Positions 1 to 8,458 of a stretch of 63,856 nt of DNA are shown one piece after another. Location of the stretch: NCBI GenBank assembly GCA_964532485.1, contig CAZHKE010000014.1, forward strand, positions 1 through 63,856, read 5' to 3'. The notes beneath the pieces are model-generated. The model did not search any database. It had not been told where the DNA came from and saw only the letters and a list, made by a program, of their open reading frames with translations. Made by a program: the position numbers and the translations under genes. Origin of the DNA: DATBSK01 sp964532485 (GTDB lineage: Bacteria; Actinomycetota; Acidimicrobiia; IMCC26256; PALSA-555). The first letter of the stretch is position 1. Each line of letters opens with the position of its first letter.

Positions 1-909
1 CGCGACCTCGGCGATCTCGTCCGCCGTCAGGTCGGTGCGCGTCGCGGCCGCGTTCGTGGTCACCTGCTCGGCCGAGGTCGCGCCGGCGATCACCGACGAC
101 ACGACCTCGTGGCTCGCCAGCCACGACAGCGCGACCTCCGTGAGCGTGCGGTCGTGCTCCGTCGCCCACTGATCGAGGCGGTCGAGCCGGTCGAAGTTCT
201 CGTCGTGCAGCACGTGGGCGAAGTGGTCGGCGTTGAGCCGGCTCCCCTCGGGCGGTGACTCGCCGCGCCGGACCTTGCCCGTGAGCAGACCCGACGCCAG
301 CGGGAAGTACGGGATGATGCCGAGGCCGAAGCGCTCGCACGCGCCCACGACCTCGGTCTCAACGTCACGCTTGAGCAGGCTCCACTCGTTCTGCGCCGAG
401 ACGAACCGCTCGAGGTTGCGCGTGCGCGACGTCCAGTCGGCGTCGGCGATCATCCATCCGGTGAAGTTGGAGCAGCCGAGGTAGCGCACCTTGCCCGCGT
501 GCACGAGATCGGTGAGCGCGTCGAGCGTCTCGTCGATCGGCGTCACGACGTCGGGGAAGTGCAGCTGGAGCACGTCGATCCAGTCGGTGCCGAGCTCGCG
601 CAGGCTCGTCTCGACCGAGTCGATGACATGGCGCCGCGAACCTCCGAGGTCGTCGGGCCCGCGACCGAGCCCGAACTTGGTCGCCACGATCACGTCGGCC
701 CGCCGCTCGCCGAGCGCCGTGCCGAGCATCCCCTCCGACTTCCCGCCGCCGTAGATGCGCGCGGTGTCGAAGAACGTGACGCCCGCCTCGATCGCTGCGT
801 CGACGACCTCGGTCGCACGCTCCTGGTCGATGCGCATGCCGAAGTTGTTGCAGCCGAGCCCCGCGACCGAGACCCGCAAGCCCGACCGGCCGAGCGTACG
901 GTGCTCCAT
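1..909 (-). CDS. Aldo/keto reductase (3' end outside window)
   Basis: NADPH-dependent aldo/keto reductase of the Tas/YajO-like group, probably cytosolic. From an ATG at 909 the frame is open to the window edge (303 codons), so the C-terminus is missing. Seen: N-terminal RTLGRSGLRVS, then the family's catalytic tetrad as Asp48 and Tyr53 (DTARIYGGG), Lys78 (ATKFG) and His117 (LQLHFPD). The late SSVIAGATSAEQV stretch matches the cofactor-binding end of the barrel. It is divergent from the hydrolase at 924 with only 14 bp between the starts. The physiological substrate cannot be told. Confidence 0.9.
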   Translation of the reverse strand, partial: MEHRTLGRSGLRVSVAGLGCNNFGMRIDQERATEVVDAAIEAGVTFFDTARIYGGGKSEGMLGTALGERRADVIVATKFGLGRGPDDLGGSRRHVIDSVETSLRELGTDWIDVLQLHFPDVVTPIDETLDALTDLVHAGKVRYLGCSNFTGWMIADADWTSRTRNLERFVSAQNEWSLLKRDVETEVVGACERFGLGIIPYFPLASGLLTGKVRRGESPPEGSRLNADHFAHVLHDENFDRLDRLDQWATEHDRTLTEVALSWLASHEVVSSVIAGATSAEQVTTNAAATRTDLTADEIAEVA

Positions 910-923
910 CCTCCGATCCTGGC

Positions 924-1802
924 ATGCTCGTGCGCATGCAGCCACGACTCGTCAGGTTCGAGGGGTTCGAGGGCATCCACCTCGTGGGTGACGAGTGGGG
1001 TGACCCCGACGCGTGGCCCGTCCTGCTCATGCACGGCGGCGGGCAGACACGCCACGCCTGGGGCGGGACGGCGCAGACCCTCGCCGAGCAGGGGTGGCGC
1101 GCGGTGTCGATCGACCTGCGCGGCCACGGCGACAGTGAGTGGTCGCTGAAGGGCGACTACTCGTTCACCGCGTACTCGGCTGACTGCGTCGCCGTCAGCG
1201 ACGAGCTCGGACGGCCCCCGGTGCTCGTCGGCGCCTCCCTCGGCGGCGTCGCGGCGATCATCGCCGAGGGGGGCAGCGACCGCGTGGTGTCGAGCGGGCT
1301 CGTGATCGTCGACATCACGACGCGCTCCAACCCCGAGGGGCTCCAGCGCATCCACGACTTCATGTCGTCGGGCCTCGAGGGGTTCGCGACCCTGGAGGAC
1401 GCCGCCGATGCGATCGCGGCCTACACGCCCAACCGCGAGAAGCGGGTCAACCCGGCCGGGCTGATGAAGGTGCTGCGCCAGAAGCCCGATGGCCGCTGGT
1501 ACTGGCACTGGGATCCGAGGTTCATCGCCCGCGGCCGCACCGAGGCACCCCGCGAGGACTTCCAGAAGCTGTTCGACGCGGCCCTCGCGAACATCCGTGT
1601 GCCGACGCTGCTCGTGCGGGGCTTGCTCAGCGACATCGTGACGGAGGAGGGCGTGCAGCAGTTCCTGGGCGCGATCCCCGGCTCGAAGCTCGTCGACGTC
1701 GGCGACGCCGCGCACATGGTCGCCGGCGACCAGAACGACGTCTTCTCGAACGCCGTCGTCGACTTCCTCGAGCACGACGTCCGTCCCACCCTGGTCACCT
1801 GA
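924..1802 (+). CDS. Alpha/beta-fold hydrolase
   Basis: Serine hydrolase of the alpha/beta superfamily, 292 aa. Seen: oxyanion-region HGGGQTRHAW (residues 37-46), strand RAVSIDLRGHGDS, nucleophile elbow GASLGG with Ser105, and a late DVGDAAHMV carrying the likely catalytic His. A second in-frame ATG at 936 is an equally good start. It is convergent with the quinone oxidoreductase at 1819 (16 bp apart). Relatives include haloalkane dehalogenase-like and peroxidase-like enzymes, so the substrate is open. Confidence 0.88.
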   Translation: MLVRMQPRLVRFEGFEGIHLVGDEWGDPDAWPVLLMHGGGQTRHAWGGTAQTLAEQGWRAVSIDLRGHGDSEWSLKGDYSFTAYSADCVAVSDELGRPPVLVGASLGGVAAIIAEGGSDRVVSSGLVIVDITTRSNPEGLQRIHDFMSSGLEGFATLEDAADAIAAYTPNREKRVNPAGLMKVLRQKPDGRWYWHWDPRFIARGRTEAPREDFQKLFDAALANIRVPTLLVRGLLSDIVTEEGVQQFLGAIPGSKLVDVGDAAHMVAGDQNDVFSNAVVDFLEHDVRPTLVT

Positions 1803-1818
1803 CACCGGAGGGGTCGGC

Positions 1819-2793
1819 TCAGTCGACGGTGATCAGCACCTTGCCGGTCGTCCGACGCGCCGCGACGGCACGAAGCGCGTCCTGCACGTCGTCGAGCGAG
1901 AACGTGGCGCCGATGTGCGGGCGGAGCGCACCGGACGAGAGCAGCTCGAGCAGCTCGGCGCGGCCCCGGGCGAACGCGTCGGGCTCGCGGAAGATGAAGC
2001 TGCCCATCTCGAACCCCATGATGGTGACGCCCTTGAGCAGCACCAGGTTGAGCGGGATGCGCGGGATCTCCCCCGACGCGTACCCGACGGTCACGAAGCG
2101 ACCGCCGCGACGCATCGCCCGCAGCGCGGCCTCGGCGTACGGACCACCGACCGGGTCGATCACGACGTCGGCGCCCCCGTCCGTGAGCTCCTTGACGCGC
2201 ACCTTGAGGTCCTCGTCGCGGTAGTCGACGAGGGCCTCGGCGCCGCGCGTCTCGCACACCGCGAGGCGATCGGTCCCGGCGGCCGCCGCGAGCACGTGTG
2301 CGCCGAGGTGGTGCGCGATCTCGACGGCCGCGAGCCCGACACCACCGGCGGCGCCGAGCACGACCACCCACTCGTCGGGCTGGAGCGCCGCGACCGTTCG
2401 CAACGAGTGGTACGCGGTCTCGTGGGCGACGCCGAACCCGGCCGCGGTCGTGAGCTCGACCCCGTCGGGGACGCGCCAGAGCGCGCCGGCGCCGAGCACG
2501 ACCTGCTCGGCGAACCCACCCACCGGGGTCGCGCCGACGACCCGGTCGCCGGGTGTGAGCGTGGTGACGTCGCCGGCGACCTCCTCGACGACGCCGCTGA
2601 GCTCGCTGCCCAACGTGAACGGCACTGCGTGGGAGATCTGGTACTTGTCCTCGATCATCAGCAGGTCGGGGAAGTTGATCGCGGCGGCGCGCACCGCGAC
2701 TCGCACCTCTCCAGGCCCGACCGGCGGCACGGGGACGTCGTCGACGGTGACGGCATCGATGCCGTCGTAGGCGTGGCAGCGTGCGGCGCGCAT
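1819..2793 (-). CDS. NADPH:quinone oxidoreductase, MDR family
   Basis: Medium-chain dehydrogenase/reductase without the structural or catalytic zinc ligands, hence the quinone oxidoreductase/enoyl reductase branch, 324 aa. Seen: N-terminal GroES-like domain (GPGEVRVAVRAAAINFPDLL), LGSELSGVV, nucleotide-binding AAGGVG and a C-terminal TGKVLITVD. The ATG at 2793 fits the family N-terminus; the longer open frame upstream is spurious. It lies 28 bp downstream of the small protein at 2822-3067 on the same strand and may be cotranscribed with it. Confidence 0.9.
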   Translation of the reverse strand: MRAARCHAYDGIDAVTVDDVPVPPVGPGEVRVAVRAAAINFPDLLMIEDKYQISHAVPFTLGSELSGVVEEVAGDVTTLTPGDRVVGATPVGGFAEQVVLGAGALWRVPDGVELTTAAGFGVAHETAYHSLRTVAALQPDEWVVVLGAAGGVGLAAVEIAHHLGAHVLAAAAGTDRLAVCETRGAEALVDYRDEDLKVRVKELTDGGADVVIDPVGGPYAEAALRAMRRGGRFVTVGYASGEIPRIPLNLVLLKGVTIMGFEMGSFIFREPDAFARGRAELLELLSSGALRPHIGATFSLDDVQDALRAVAARRTTGKVLITVD

Positions 2794-2821
2794 CAGCGCG
2801 CCCGAGGGGTCGGCCGCAGCG

Positions 2822-3067
2822 TCACTCGGCGAGCTTGGCCTCGGCGGCGCTGATCTCGCCCACGAGCCGCTCGATCTCCTCGTCGGCGTTCGCGGGCGCG
2901 GACCCCGTGCGCTGCTGGTAGACGATCCCGCCGAGGTCTTCCTTGAGGTCCGAGAGCTTCTGCTTCGTGACGCTCTCGTCGATCTTCTCCTTGCCGACCT
3001 TGATGCCCTCCTGCGTCTTGTCGCCGACCGTCTTCGCCGCGTCCTTCGCCTTGTCGAGCAAGCCCAT
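2822..3067 (-). CDS. Small hydrophilic coiled-coil protein
   Basis: 81-residue charged protein beginning MGLLDKAKDAAKTVGDKTQ, with Lys/Glu/Ala repeats resembling the 11-residue amphipathic repeats of CsbD/LEA-like stress proteins, then a short helical C-terminus (EEIERLVGEISAAEAKLAE). No catalytic motif is seen. ATG 3067 is chosen because AGGGAG lies just upstream; the frame is open further up, but that part does not look coding. Upstream of the quinone oxidoreductase (28 bp). A membrane-surface or protein-binding helix is plausible; function unknown. Confidence 0.7.
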   Translation of the reverse strand: MGLLDKAKDAAKTVGDKTQEGIKVGKEKIDESVTKQKLSDLKEDLGGIVYQQRTGSAPANADEEIERLVGEISAAEAKLAE

Positions 3068-3209
3068 GCCCGTGCTCCCTTGGTGTCGTGGATCAGCCGC
3101 TCCTGGCGCAACGGTAGACCGTGGCCCGGCGAGCGAGTCGGGATGCACACCGGCGTGCAGGGCGGCGCGCCCGCGCCGGCGACGACCCGACGCTCGCGCG
3201 CGCGCGACC

Positions 3210-3215
3210 TACGCT
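3210..3215 (+). promoter_or_regulatory. -10 hexamer TACGCT, leaderless-type
   Basis: TACGCT ends 7 nt before the ATG at 3223 and no Shine-Dalgarno sequence is visible. Transcription would start at or beside the start codon. Confidence 0.5.
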
Positions 3216-3222
3216 GGCGCCG

Positions 3223-4218
3223 ATGGCAGCGACGCCGAAGATGCCCGCGTTGACGGTCGGGTTCCCACCGGGTCCGCGCACCGTCGACCTCGCCGAGCTC
3301 GCCGAGGATCTCGGGTACGAGCGTGTCTGGTTGTTCGACTCGGCGGGTCTCTACGAGGACATCTGGGTCTGGCTCGCGCTCACGGCGCGCGAGACGTCGG
3401 TGCCGCTCGGCACCGCGGTGCTCGTACCGAACCTGCGACACGTCATGACCACGGCCGCGGCGATCGCGACGCTCGAGAGGATGGCCCCGGGTCGGATGGC
3501 CTACGGGTTCGGGACCGGCGCCTCCGCTCGCTGGGTCATGGGGAAGGACGCGCTGTCGTGGGCGACGACGCGCAGCTACTTCGAGGCGCTGCGCGGGCTC
3601 CTGCGCGGGGAGGTCGTCGAGTACGAGGACGCTCGCACACAGATGCTGCACCACCCCGAGCTGTCGGTGCCGCGGCCGATCGACGTGCCGCTGCTGCTCT
3701 CCGCGATGGGGCCGAAGGGACAGGACATCGCGCGCGACATCGCCGATGGTGTGATCGCCATCGGCGGCGTCGACGGCTTCGACTGGTGCGTGCAGATGAT
3801 CAACGGCACGGTGCTCGACGAGGGGGAGGAGCTGACGTCGCCGCGCGTGCGCGACGCGCTCGGACCGTGGTACGTGCTGCTGGGGTACCACGCGACCTGG
3901 CAGATGGCGGGCGCCGCGGTCGACGGGATGCCGCTCGGCGCCGAGTGGCGGGCGTCGATCGAGGCGGAGCGCCCCGAGGGCGAGCGCCACCTCGCGGTGC
4001 ACGAAGGCCACGCGAGCCACGTGATGCCGCGCGACCAGGCAGTCCTCGAGGCCGGGGGCGAGGCCGCCGCCGGCTTCGGCTGGGTCGGCTCGCCCGCCGA
4101 GCTGCGCGGCCGCGCCGAGGCAGCGGCCGCCGCGGGCGTCACCGAGCTGCTCTACACCCCCGCCGGCCCCGATTGGGAGCGCGAGATGCGAGCGTTCGCG
4201 AGGGCGCTGTCCGATTGA
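3223..4218 (+). CDS. LLM-class oxidoreductase (F420/flavin)
   Basis: Luciferase-like TIM-barrel oxidoreductase, 331 aa. Seen: LAELAEDLGYERVWLFDS, PLGTAVLVPNLRHVMTTAAA, APGRMAYGFGTGASARW and PVLLSAMGPKGQ-like LLLSAMGPKGQDIARDIADG, the usual cofactor-pocket order of the F420-dependent group in actinobacteria. F420 use is inferred from family and lineage rather than proven. The ATG at 3223 has a -10-like hexamer directly upstream. It is divergent from the coiled-coil gene (155 bp) and ends in a 45-bp palindromic unit. Confidence 0.85.
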   Translation: MAATPKMPALTVGFPPGPRTVDLAELAEDLGYERVWLFDSAGLYEDIWVWLALTARETSVPLGTAVLVPNLRHVMTTAAAIATLERMAPGRMAYGFGTGASARWVMGKDALSWATTRSYFEALRGLLRGEVVEYEDARTQMLHHPELSVPRPIDVPLLLSAMGPKGQDIARDIADGVIAIGGVDGFDWCVQMINGTVLDEGEELTSPRVRDALGPWYVLLGYHATWQMAGAAVDGMPLGAEWRASIEAERPEGERHLAVHEGHASHVMPRDQAVLEAGGEAAAGFGWVGSPAELRGRAEAAAAAGVTELLYTPAGPDWEREMRAFARALSD

Positions 4219-4262
4219 CCTGCGTCCCTCACCCGTGCATGCGCGGGTGAGGGACGCAACCA
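4218..4262 (+). repeat. 45-bp REP-like palindromic unit, copy 1
   Basis: Single hairpin unit between convergent genes. Arms at 4221-4235 and 4244-4258 are a perfect 15-bp inverted repeat with an 8-nt loop. The unit begins ACCTGCGTCC and ends GGACGCAACCA, the asymmetric ends shared by all six copies in the window. It could also end transcription of both flanking genes, although no T-run follows. Confidence 0.85.
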
Positions 4263-4277
4263 AGAAAGAGGGAGGCG

Positions 4278-4397
4278 TCACTCGTCGGTGTAGACGGGGG
4301 TGCGGCCTTCCTTCCAGGCGGCGATCTTCTCCTCGAAGTTGCCCAGTGTGACGAGCGTGACGTGGTCGCGCGGCTTCTCGACCTGGATGAACGACAT
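4278..4397 (-). pseudogene. Remnant of enoyl-CoA hydratase (internal deletion)
   Basis: A 39-codon frame. The first 18 residues (MSFIQVEKPRDHVTLVTL) read like the N-terminal strand of actinobacterial enoyl-CoA hydratases, which normally continues NRPE. The last 19 (FEEKIAAWKEGRTPVYTDE minus a junction residue) read like the C-terminal helix and tail of the same family. The roughly 220 residues carrying both oxyanion-hole segments are absent. I infer an in-frame deletion. ATG 4397 overlaps the TGA of the TMEM175 gene (TGATG), so it is still translationally coupled. A genuine small protein cannot be excluded. Confidence 0.55.
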
Positions 4398-5068
4398 CAC
4401 GCCTCCTTCGTCGTGCCGGTGTCGTCGACGTCGGAAGCACCGACGCCCTCGGTCTCGGGCGTCGCGACCCGAGAAGAGGGCCCGGCGGCGAAGTAGAGCG
4501 CGATGAGCCCGTACACGACGAAGCACGCGACGGCGCTGATGAAGGCCAGCCCGATCGTCAACGTGTAGACGATCGGCCCGACCAACGACCGGTGCATCGC
4601 GCCGCGTGCCATCTGGCAATCGATGCCCTGCACCAGGAGCTGTGGGCGGTGGTACAGGTGGCGCCACATCATGAAGAACGCGACGCCGATGAGCGCCATC
4701 GTGGCGCTGTAGATCGCGGCGGCGAGGTGCGAGTTGTGACCGCCCTCGCGGACGTACTCGGCCAAGAGCGCCGTCGGGAAGGGCAGGAACGCGATCCCGA
4801 GCAGCAGCGACAGGTTGAGGAAGAGCAGCCGACGATCGACGCTGGCGATGCGCTCGAACATCGAGTGATGGCTCACCCACATGATGCCGATCACGACGAA
4901 CGACAGGACGAACGCGGCGTACGACGGCCACTGGTCGACCAGCGCTTCGCCGAGGTCACCGGCGCCGACGTCGGGGATTCCGATCTCGAGCACGAGCAGG
5001 GTGATCGCGATCGCGATCACCCCGTCGCTGAACGCTTCCAACCGGTGCGTCGTCGGGTTCGGGAGCAT
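4397..5068 (-). CDS. TMEM175-family potassium channel (DUF1211)
   Basis: Integral membrane protein, 223 aa, with about six hydrophobic segments. Seen: the family signature RxxxFSDG in HRLEAFSDGVIAIAITLLVL near the N-terminus, then WPSYAAFVLSFVVIGIMWVSHH and FLNLSLLLGIAFLPFPTALL. Prokaryotic TMEM175 proteins assemble into leaky K+-selective channels. The C-terminal tail is polar. The thioesterase gene lies 7 bp upstream and the enoyl-CoA hydratase remnant overlaps its stop. A second 223-aa paralogue is at 37168-37839. Confidence 0.87.
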   Translation of the reverse strand: MLPNPTTHRLEAFSDGVIAIAITLLVLEIGIPDVGAGDLGEALVDQWPSYAAFVLSFVVIGIMWVSHHSMFERIASVDRRLLFLNLSLLLGIAFLPFPTALLAEYVREGGHNSHLAAAIYSATMALIGVAFFMMWRHLYHRPQLLVQGIDCQMARGAMHRSLVGPIVYTLTIGLAFISAVACFVVYGLIALYFAAGPSSRVATPETEGVGASDVDDTGTTKEA

Positions 5069-5075
5069 CGGCACT

Positions 5076-5906
5076 TCAGGCGCCTCCGGATCCACCGGCC
5101 GACGGCGCGCTCCGCGCCTCCTCCGGCGAGCGGGCGGAGCCCGCCACGCCGGCCGCTGCGATCGCCACCGGTCGATCGTCGTTGCCCAGGTCGACGACCT
5201 CGACGCGCACCCACGGACCGAGCCGGGTCGCGGTGGCGCGCATCGGGCCCTCGCGCACCGCACCCAGGTACCGGATCTCGAGCTCGGTCGGGACGACGGG
5301 CCGTTCGAGCGCGAGGACGGCCTCCTCGGCGCAGGCAGCGATCGCGCCACCCTGCACGGTGTCGGCCCAGTTGAGGACGCGCTCGCGACGGGGCACCTCG
5401 ACGACACCGGGACCGACCACGCGACTCCCGAGCATCTGCGACACCGGCTCGGGCGGCGTGGTGACCACGCGATCGGGGATGGGGTCTTCGCCGTGCACGA
5501 CCGAGATCGACACGTCCTGCGGACGAGGCGAGGCCACGAACGTGCCGAGCGCGACCGCGACGGGTGCATCCGCTCCCTCGACCGCGAACGTCGTCTCGCC
5601 GAACGTCAGCGTTCGCCCGGCCTTGAGCAACCGACCCTGCGAGCGGAGCTCGACGCCCGCCGGGATCGGCCCGGCGACGCGCACGCTGAGATCGACGGTC
5701 ATGCAGATCCGCGGGAGCGTGTGCTCGTTGGCGAGCGAGCCGATGAGGATGTCGGCCCACGTCAGCAGCACCGACGGGCGGCACAGCCCGCCCTCGCCGA
5801 CGCACAGCTCGGGCAGGATGCGCGCGACCCCGAAGAGCGCGTCGGGCCCGCCGGTCACGGCGAGTCCGAGCTCCGAGGTGTAGCCGACCTTGTTCGCGGG
5901 TGGCAC
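5076..5906 (-). CDS. Double-hotdog acyl-CoA thioesterase-like protein
   Basis: 276 aa with two hotdog-like halves. The first half has PSVLLTWADILIGSLAN and TVDLSVRVAGPI; the second has the PaaI-type stretch VLNWADTVQGGAIAACAEEA followed by TELEIRYLGAVREGPMRA. The second half fits acyl-CoA thioesterases of the 4-hydroxybenzoyl-CoA/PaaI group; the first may be structural. The GTG start at 5906 follows GGAGGAG. It sits 7 bp upstream of the TMEM175 gene, so one transcript is likely. Substrate unknown. Confidence 0.75.
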   Translation of the reverse strand: MPPANKVGYTSELGLAVTGGPDALFGVARILPELCVGEGGLCRPSVLLTWADILIGSLANEHTLPRICMTVDLSVRVAGPIPAGVELRSQGRLLKAGRTLTFGETTFAVEGADAPVAVALGTFVASPRPQDVSISVVHGEDPIPDRVVTTPPEPVSQMLGSRVVGPGVVEVPRRERVLNWADTVQGGAIAACAEEAVLALERPVVPTELEIRYLGAVREGPMRATATRLGPWVRVEVVDLGNDDRPVAIAAAGVAGSARSPEEARSAPSAGGSGGA

Positions 5907-5956
5907 GGCGCTCCTCCTACCCCCGGGTCACCCTAGCCAGGGCGCAGCCGGCGGCT

Positions 5957-6712
5957 TCAGACGTCGTCGGCCATGGGGTAGGGGAACTTCGCGCTGACGC
6001 CGCCGTCGACGACCAGCGTCTGGCCGGTCACGTAGCCGGCGAGGTCGGAGCACAGGAAGAGGATCGTGGCCGCGATGTCGGCGGGCGCCGCGATCCGTCG
6101 CAGCGGTGCGTTCGCCTGGCTGCGCGCCGCGCCCTCCTCGCCGAGGAAGGCCGAGACCCTCGGCGTCATCACGACGCCGGGGGCCACCGCGTTCACACGC
6201 ACGCCCGACGGGCCGAGCTCCACCGCCGCGGTGCGCACGAGCGACAACAAGGCGGCCTTCGCGGCGCCGTACGCACCGTGCAAGGGAGCCGACGTCAGCC
6301 CCGACACCGACGCCACGAACACCATCACGCCGCCGTGGTCGGCGAGGGCGCGGCCCCCGAGCTGCACGGCGAGGTAGGCGTGGCGAAGCACGACGTCGAA
6401 GTGCCACGCCCACTCCTCGTCGGAGACGTCGAGCAGGGTGGCGTAGCGAGCCATCCCGATGATGTCGACGACGCCGTCGAGCCCGCCGAGGCGCGCTGCC
6501 GCTTCGTCGAGCACCCGCGCCGCGTCGCCCCGGTCGGTCATGTCGCCGACGAGGGCCACGCCACCGATCTCCGACGCGACGTCGAGCGCGCGGTCGGTCT
6601 CGACGTCGACGCACGCCACTGCCGCCCCCACCGCGGCCAGGGCGTGCGCGGCCTGGCGGCCGATCCCCTGCCCCGCGCCCAGCACGACGAACCGCCGGCC
6701 GTCGAGGCGCAC
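5957..6712 (-). CDS. Short-chain dehydrogenase/reductase (SDR)
   Basis: Classical SDR, 251 aa from the GTG at 6712. Seen: nucleotide-binding GAGQGIG, the catalytic Ser in VASVSG, Tyr-x-x-x-Lys as YGAAK, and the C-terminal GYVTGQTLVVDGGVS. The frame stays open upstream into the N-run (reading PDYPGLVRLDGRRF), so the true start may lie in the gap. The LLM oxidoreductase across the gap is on the same strand. Product is an alcohol/ketone oxidoreductase of unknown substrate. Confidence 0.88.
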   Translation of the reverse strand: MRLDGRRFVVLGAGQGIGRQAAHALAAVGAAVACVDVETDRALDVASEIGGVALVGDMTDRGDAARVLDEAAARLGGLDGVVDIIGMARYATLLDVSDEEWAWHFDVVLRHAYLAVQLGGRALADHGGVMVFVASVSGLTSAPLHGAYGAAKAALLSLVRTAAVELGPSGVRVNAVAPGVVMTPRVSAFLGEEGAARSQANAPLRRIAAPADIAATILFLCSDLAGYVTGQTLVVDGGVSAKFPYPMADDV

Positions 6713-6773
6713 GAGCCCCGGGTAGTCGGGGACGGGCGTCCGGTCGGGCTGCGGGTCGGGCTGCCCCTCGGGC

Positions 6774-6873
6774 NNNNNNNNNNNNNNNNNNNNNNNNNNN
6801 NNNNNNNNNNNNNNNNNNNNNNNNNNNNNNNNNNNNNNNNNNNNNNNNNNNNNNNNNNNNNNNNNNNNNNNNN
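6774..6873. other. Scaffold gap, 100 N
   Basis: Exactly 100 unknown bases, so a placeholder of unknown real length. It removes the 3' end of the LLM oxidoreductase and possibly the 5' end of the SDR. Confidence 1.
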
Positions 6874-7734
6874 GGCGACGAAGTCGGACGCGCCGATCGA
6901 CCCCAGGTGGTCGAGCGCATCCCCGACCGCGGCCTCGTCACCGACGATCGCGACGTCCTCGGGCCCCGCGGCGCCCTCGCGGTCGAGCATCGCCCGGTAC
7001 GACGGCAGCGTGCCGTACATCGCGAACAGCGTCGCTGCGTTCTCCCGAGCCGCGGCCGCGTCGTCGGTCACGCACACCGGCAGGCCCACACCGACGCGGG
7101 GCGCCGGCCGGCCCGCGGTCTCCGCCGCCGCGGTGATCGTGGGCACGACGTGGCCGGCGATGGTGGCCGGCCCGGTCATCCAGGTCGCGGTGCCGTCGGC
7201 GACCCGACCGGCGAGCTCGAGCATCTTGGGTCCGAGCGCCGCGAGGAGCACCGGTACCGGCGTCGCGCCCTTCACGTCGACCGCGAGGTTCGTGGCGATG
7301 GTCTCACCCTCGTACGAGGCGGGCTCGCCATGCAGGAGCGGCACGAGCACCTCGAGGTACTCGCGCATGTGCCGGAGCGGCTTGTCGAACGAGAGGCCGA
7401 ACATGTGCTCGATGACCGGCTGGTGCGACAGGCCGATCCCGAGGACGAGGCGCCCTCCGGTGATCGACTGCGTCGTCAGGGCCTGCTGCGCCATCGTGAC
7501 CGGATGACGCGGATAGGTCGGCACCACCGCCGTGCCGAGCTCGATGCCGGGCACGTCGTGGCCGGCGACGGCCAGCGCCGTGAGCGCGTCCATGCCGAAG
7601 ATCTGTGGCAGCCAGATCGTGGGGAACCCGTCGTCGGCCGCGGCGCGTGTGGCACCCACCACCTTGTCGATGGGCCCGTTGGCCACGTGCCCGGCGAAGA
7701 TCCCGATGCGCACGACCGGAGACGCTAGCGACAT
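6874..7734 (-). CDS. LLM-class oxidoreductase (3' end lost in gap)
   Basis: Luciferase-like TIM-barrel oxidoreductase, second in the window; 287 codons remain and the C-terminus is cut by the gap. Seen: VRIGIFAGHVANGPIDKV, LGTAVVPTYPRHPVTMAQQALT, GRLVLGIGLSHQPVIEHMFG and PVLLAALGPKMLELAGRVADG, matching the F420-dependent group (cofactor inferred). ATG 7734 is chosen; GTG 7713 would begin directly at the first barrel strand. Divergent from the HD-like gene at 7802 with 67 bp between. Confidence 0.85.
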
Positions 7735-7787
7735 CCCGGCGCCGCCGTGGGCAGATCGCCATCCGCGACTTGGCCGGGGCCGCTCGA

Positions 7788-7793
7788 TACATT
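7788..7793 (+). promoter_or_regulatory. -10 hexamer TACATT, leaderless-type
   Basis: TACATT ends 8 nt before the ATG at 7802; no Shine-Dalgarno sequence is visible. Confidence 0.45.
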
Positions 7794-7801
7794 CCGAAGC
7801 G

Positions 7802-8416
7802 ATGGCTCCGGAGATCGGGCTCTCCAAGCGGTTCTTCAAGGCGACCGAGTGGGCCGCCGTCCGTCACGAGGCACGGCCGCGCTACGGCCCGGCCACGCCG
7901 TCGCTCGGCGAGGTGCTGGGGATCGCCTCGCTGGTGCTCGTCGACGGCGGCAGCGAACGCGAGGCGATCGCCGCGATGGTGCTGGATGCGGTGGGCAACG
8001 ACGACATGCCGCTCGAGGAGATCCGCAGCCGCTTCGGGAAGAAGGTCGCTCGTCTGGTCGAGAGCACGGCGGACGAGCGGGGCGTCGACGCGGATGACCT
8101 CGAGAGCGAGCTCGCCCGACTCGACGTCGACGACGAGGCATCGGTGCGACGCGTGCTCGCGGCCGACGTGCTGCGCGAGCTGCGCGCGCTCGTGGTCGAC
8201 CTGCGGCGCTCCGGCAGCATCACGTTCGCCCGCTACCGCGTGAAGCCCTCGGTGCAGCTGGAGCGGTTCCATGCCACCGTGCAGCTCCTGACGCGCGACG
8301 ACCCGCGCGGCTCGCTCAGCGAGGAGCTGCGAGCCGCGTACGCCGAGGTGAAGCGGCTCGTCGAGGTCGACACCGCGACCGCGGCGTGGCGCGTGGCACA
8401 TTCCGACGCCGCCTGA
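7802..8416 (+). CDS. Degenerate HD-domain (RelA/SpoT-like) protein
   Basis: 204 aa. Residues about 30-80 align by eye to the HD hydrolase domain of RelA/SpoT-type proteins: VLGIASLVLVDGGSEREAI, AMVLDAVGNDDMPLEEI, FGKKVARLVESTAD. The metal ligands are missing: the first His is absent, His-Asp reads Leu-Asp, and the Glu-Asp after it reads Asn-Asp. The later KxxDxxxN-like region is also changed (LAADVLRELRALVVDLR). I therefore infer a catalytically dead HD fold, perhaps binding nucleotide or a partner. It is followed 42 bp later by the crotonase gene. Confidence 0.6.
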   Translation: MAPEIGLSKRFFKATEWAAVRHEARPRYGPATPSLGEVLGIASLVLVDGGSEREAIAAMVLDAVGNDDMPLEEIRSRFGKKVARLVESTADERGVDADDLESELARLDVDDEASVRRVLAADVLRELRALVVDLRRSGSITFARYRVKPSVQLERFHATVQLLTRDDPRGSLSEELRAAYAEVKRLVEVDTATAAWRVAHSDAA

Positions 8417-8458
8417 CCTCACCTAGCCTGCGCACGAGGGTTGGCCCGGAGGTCGGTG

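Noticed and set aside
4263..4277. AAGAAAG stretch after palindrome 1 as a terminator tail
   Set aside because: It is A-rich, not a T-run, on the plus strand; on the minus strand it precedes the hairpin.
1819..4440. 873-codon open frame on the minus strand
   Set aside because: Only its last 324 codons are a protein (quinone oxidoreductase). The rest is a GC-rich shadow across two other genes.
6538..7839. Single protein spanning the N-run at 6774
   Set aside because: The N-run has unknown length. Beyond it the frame is not the SDR frame.
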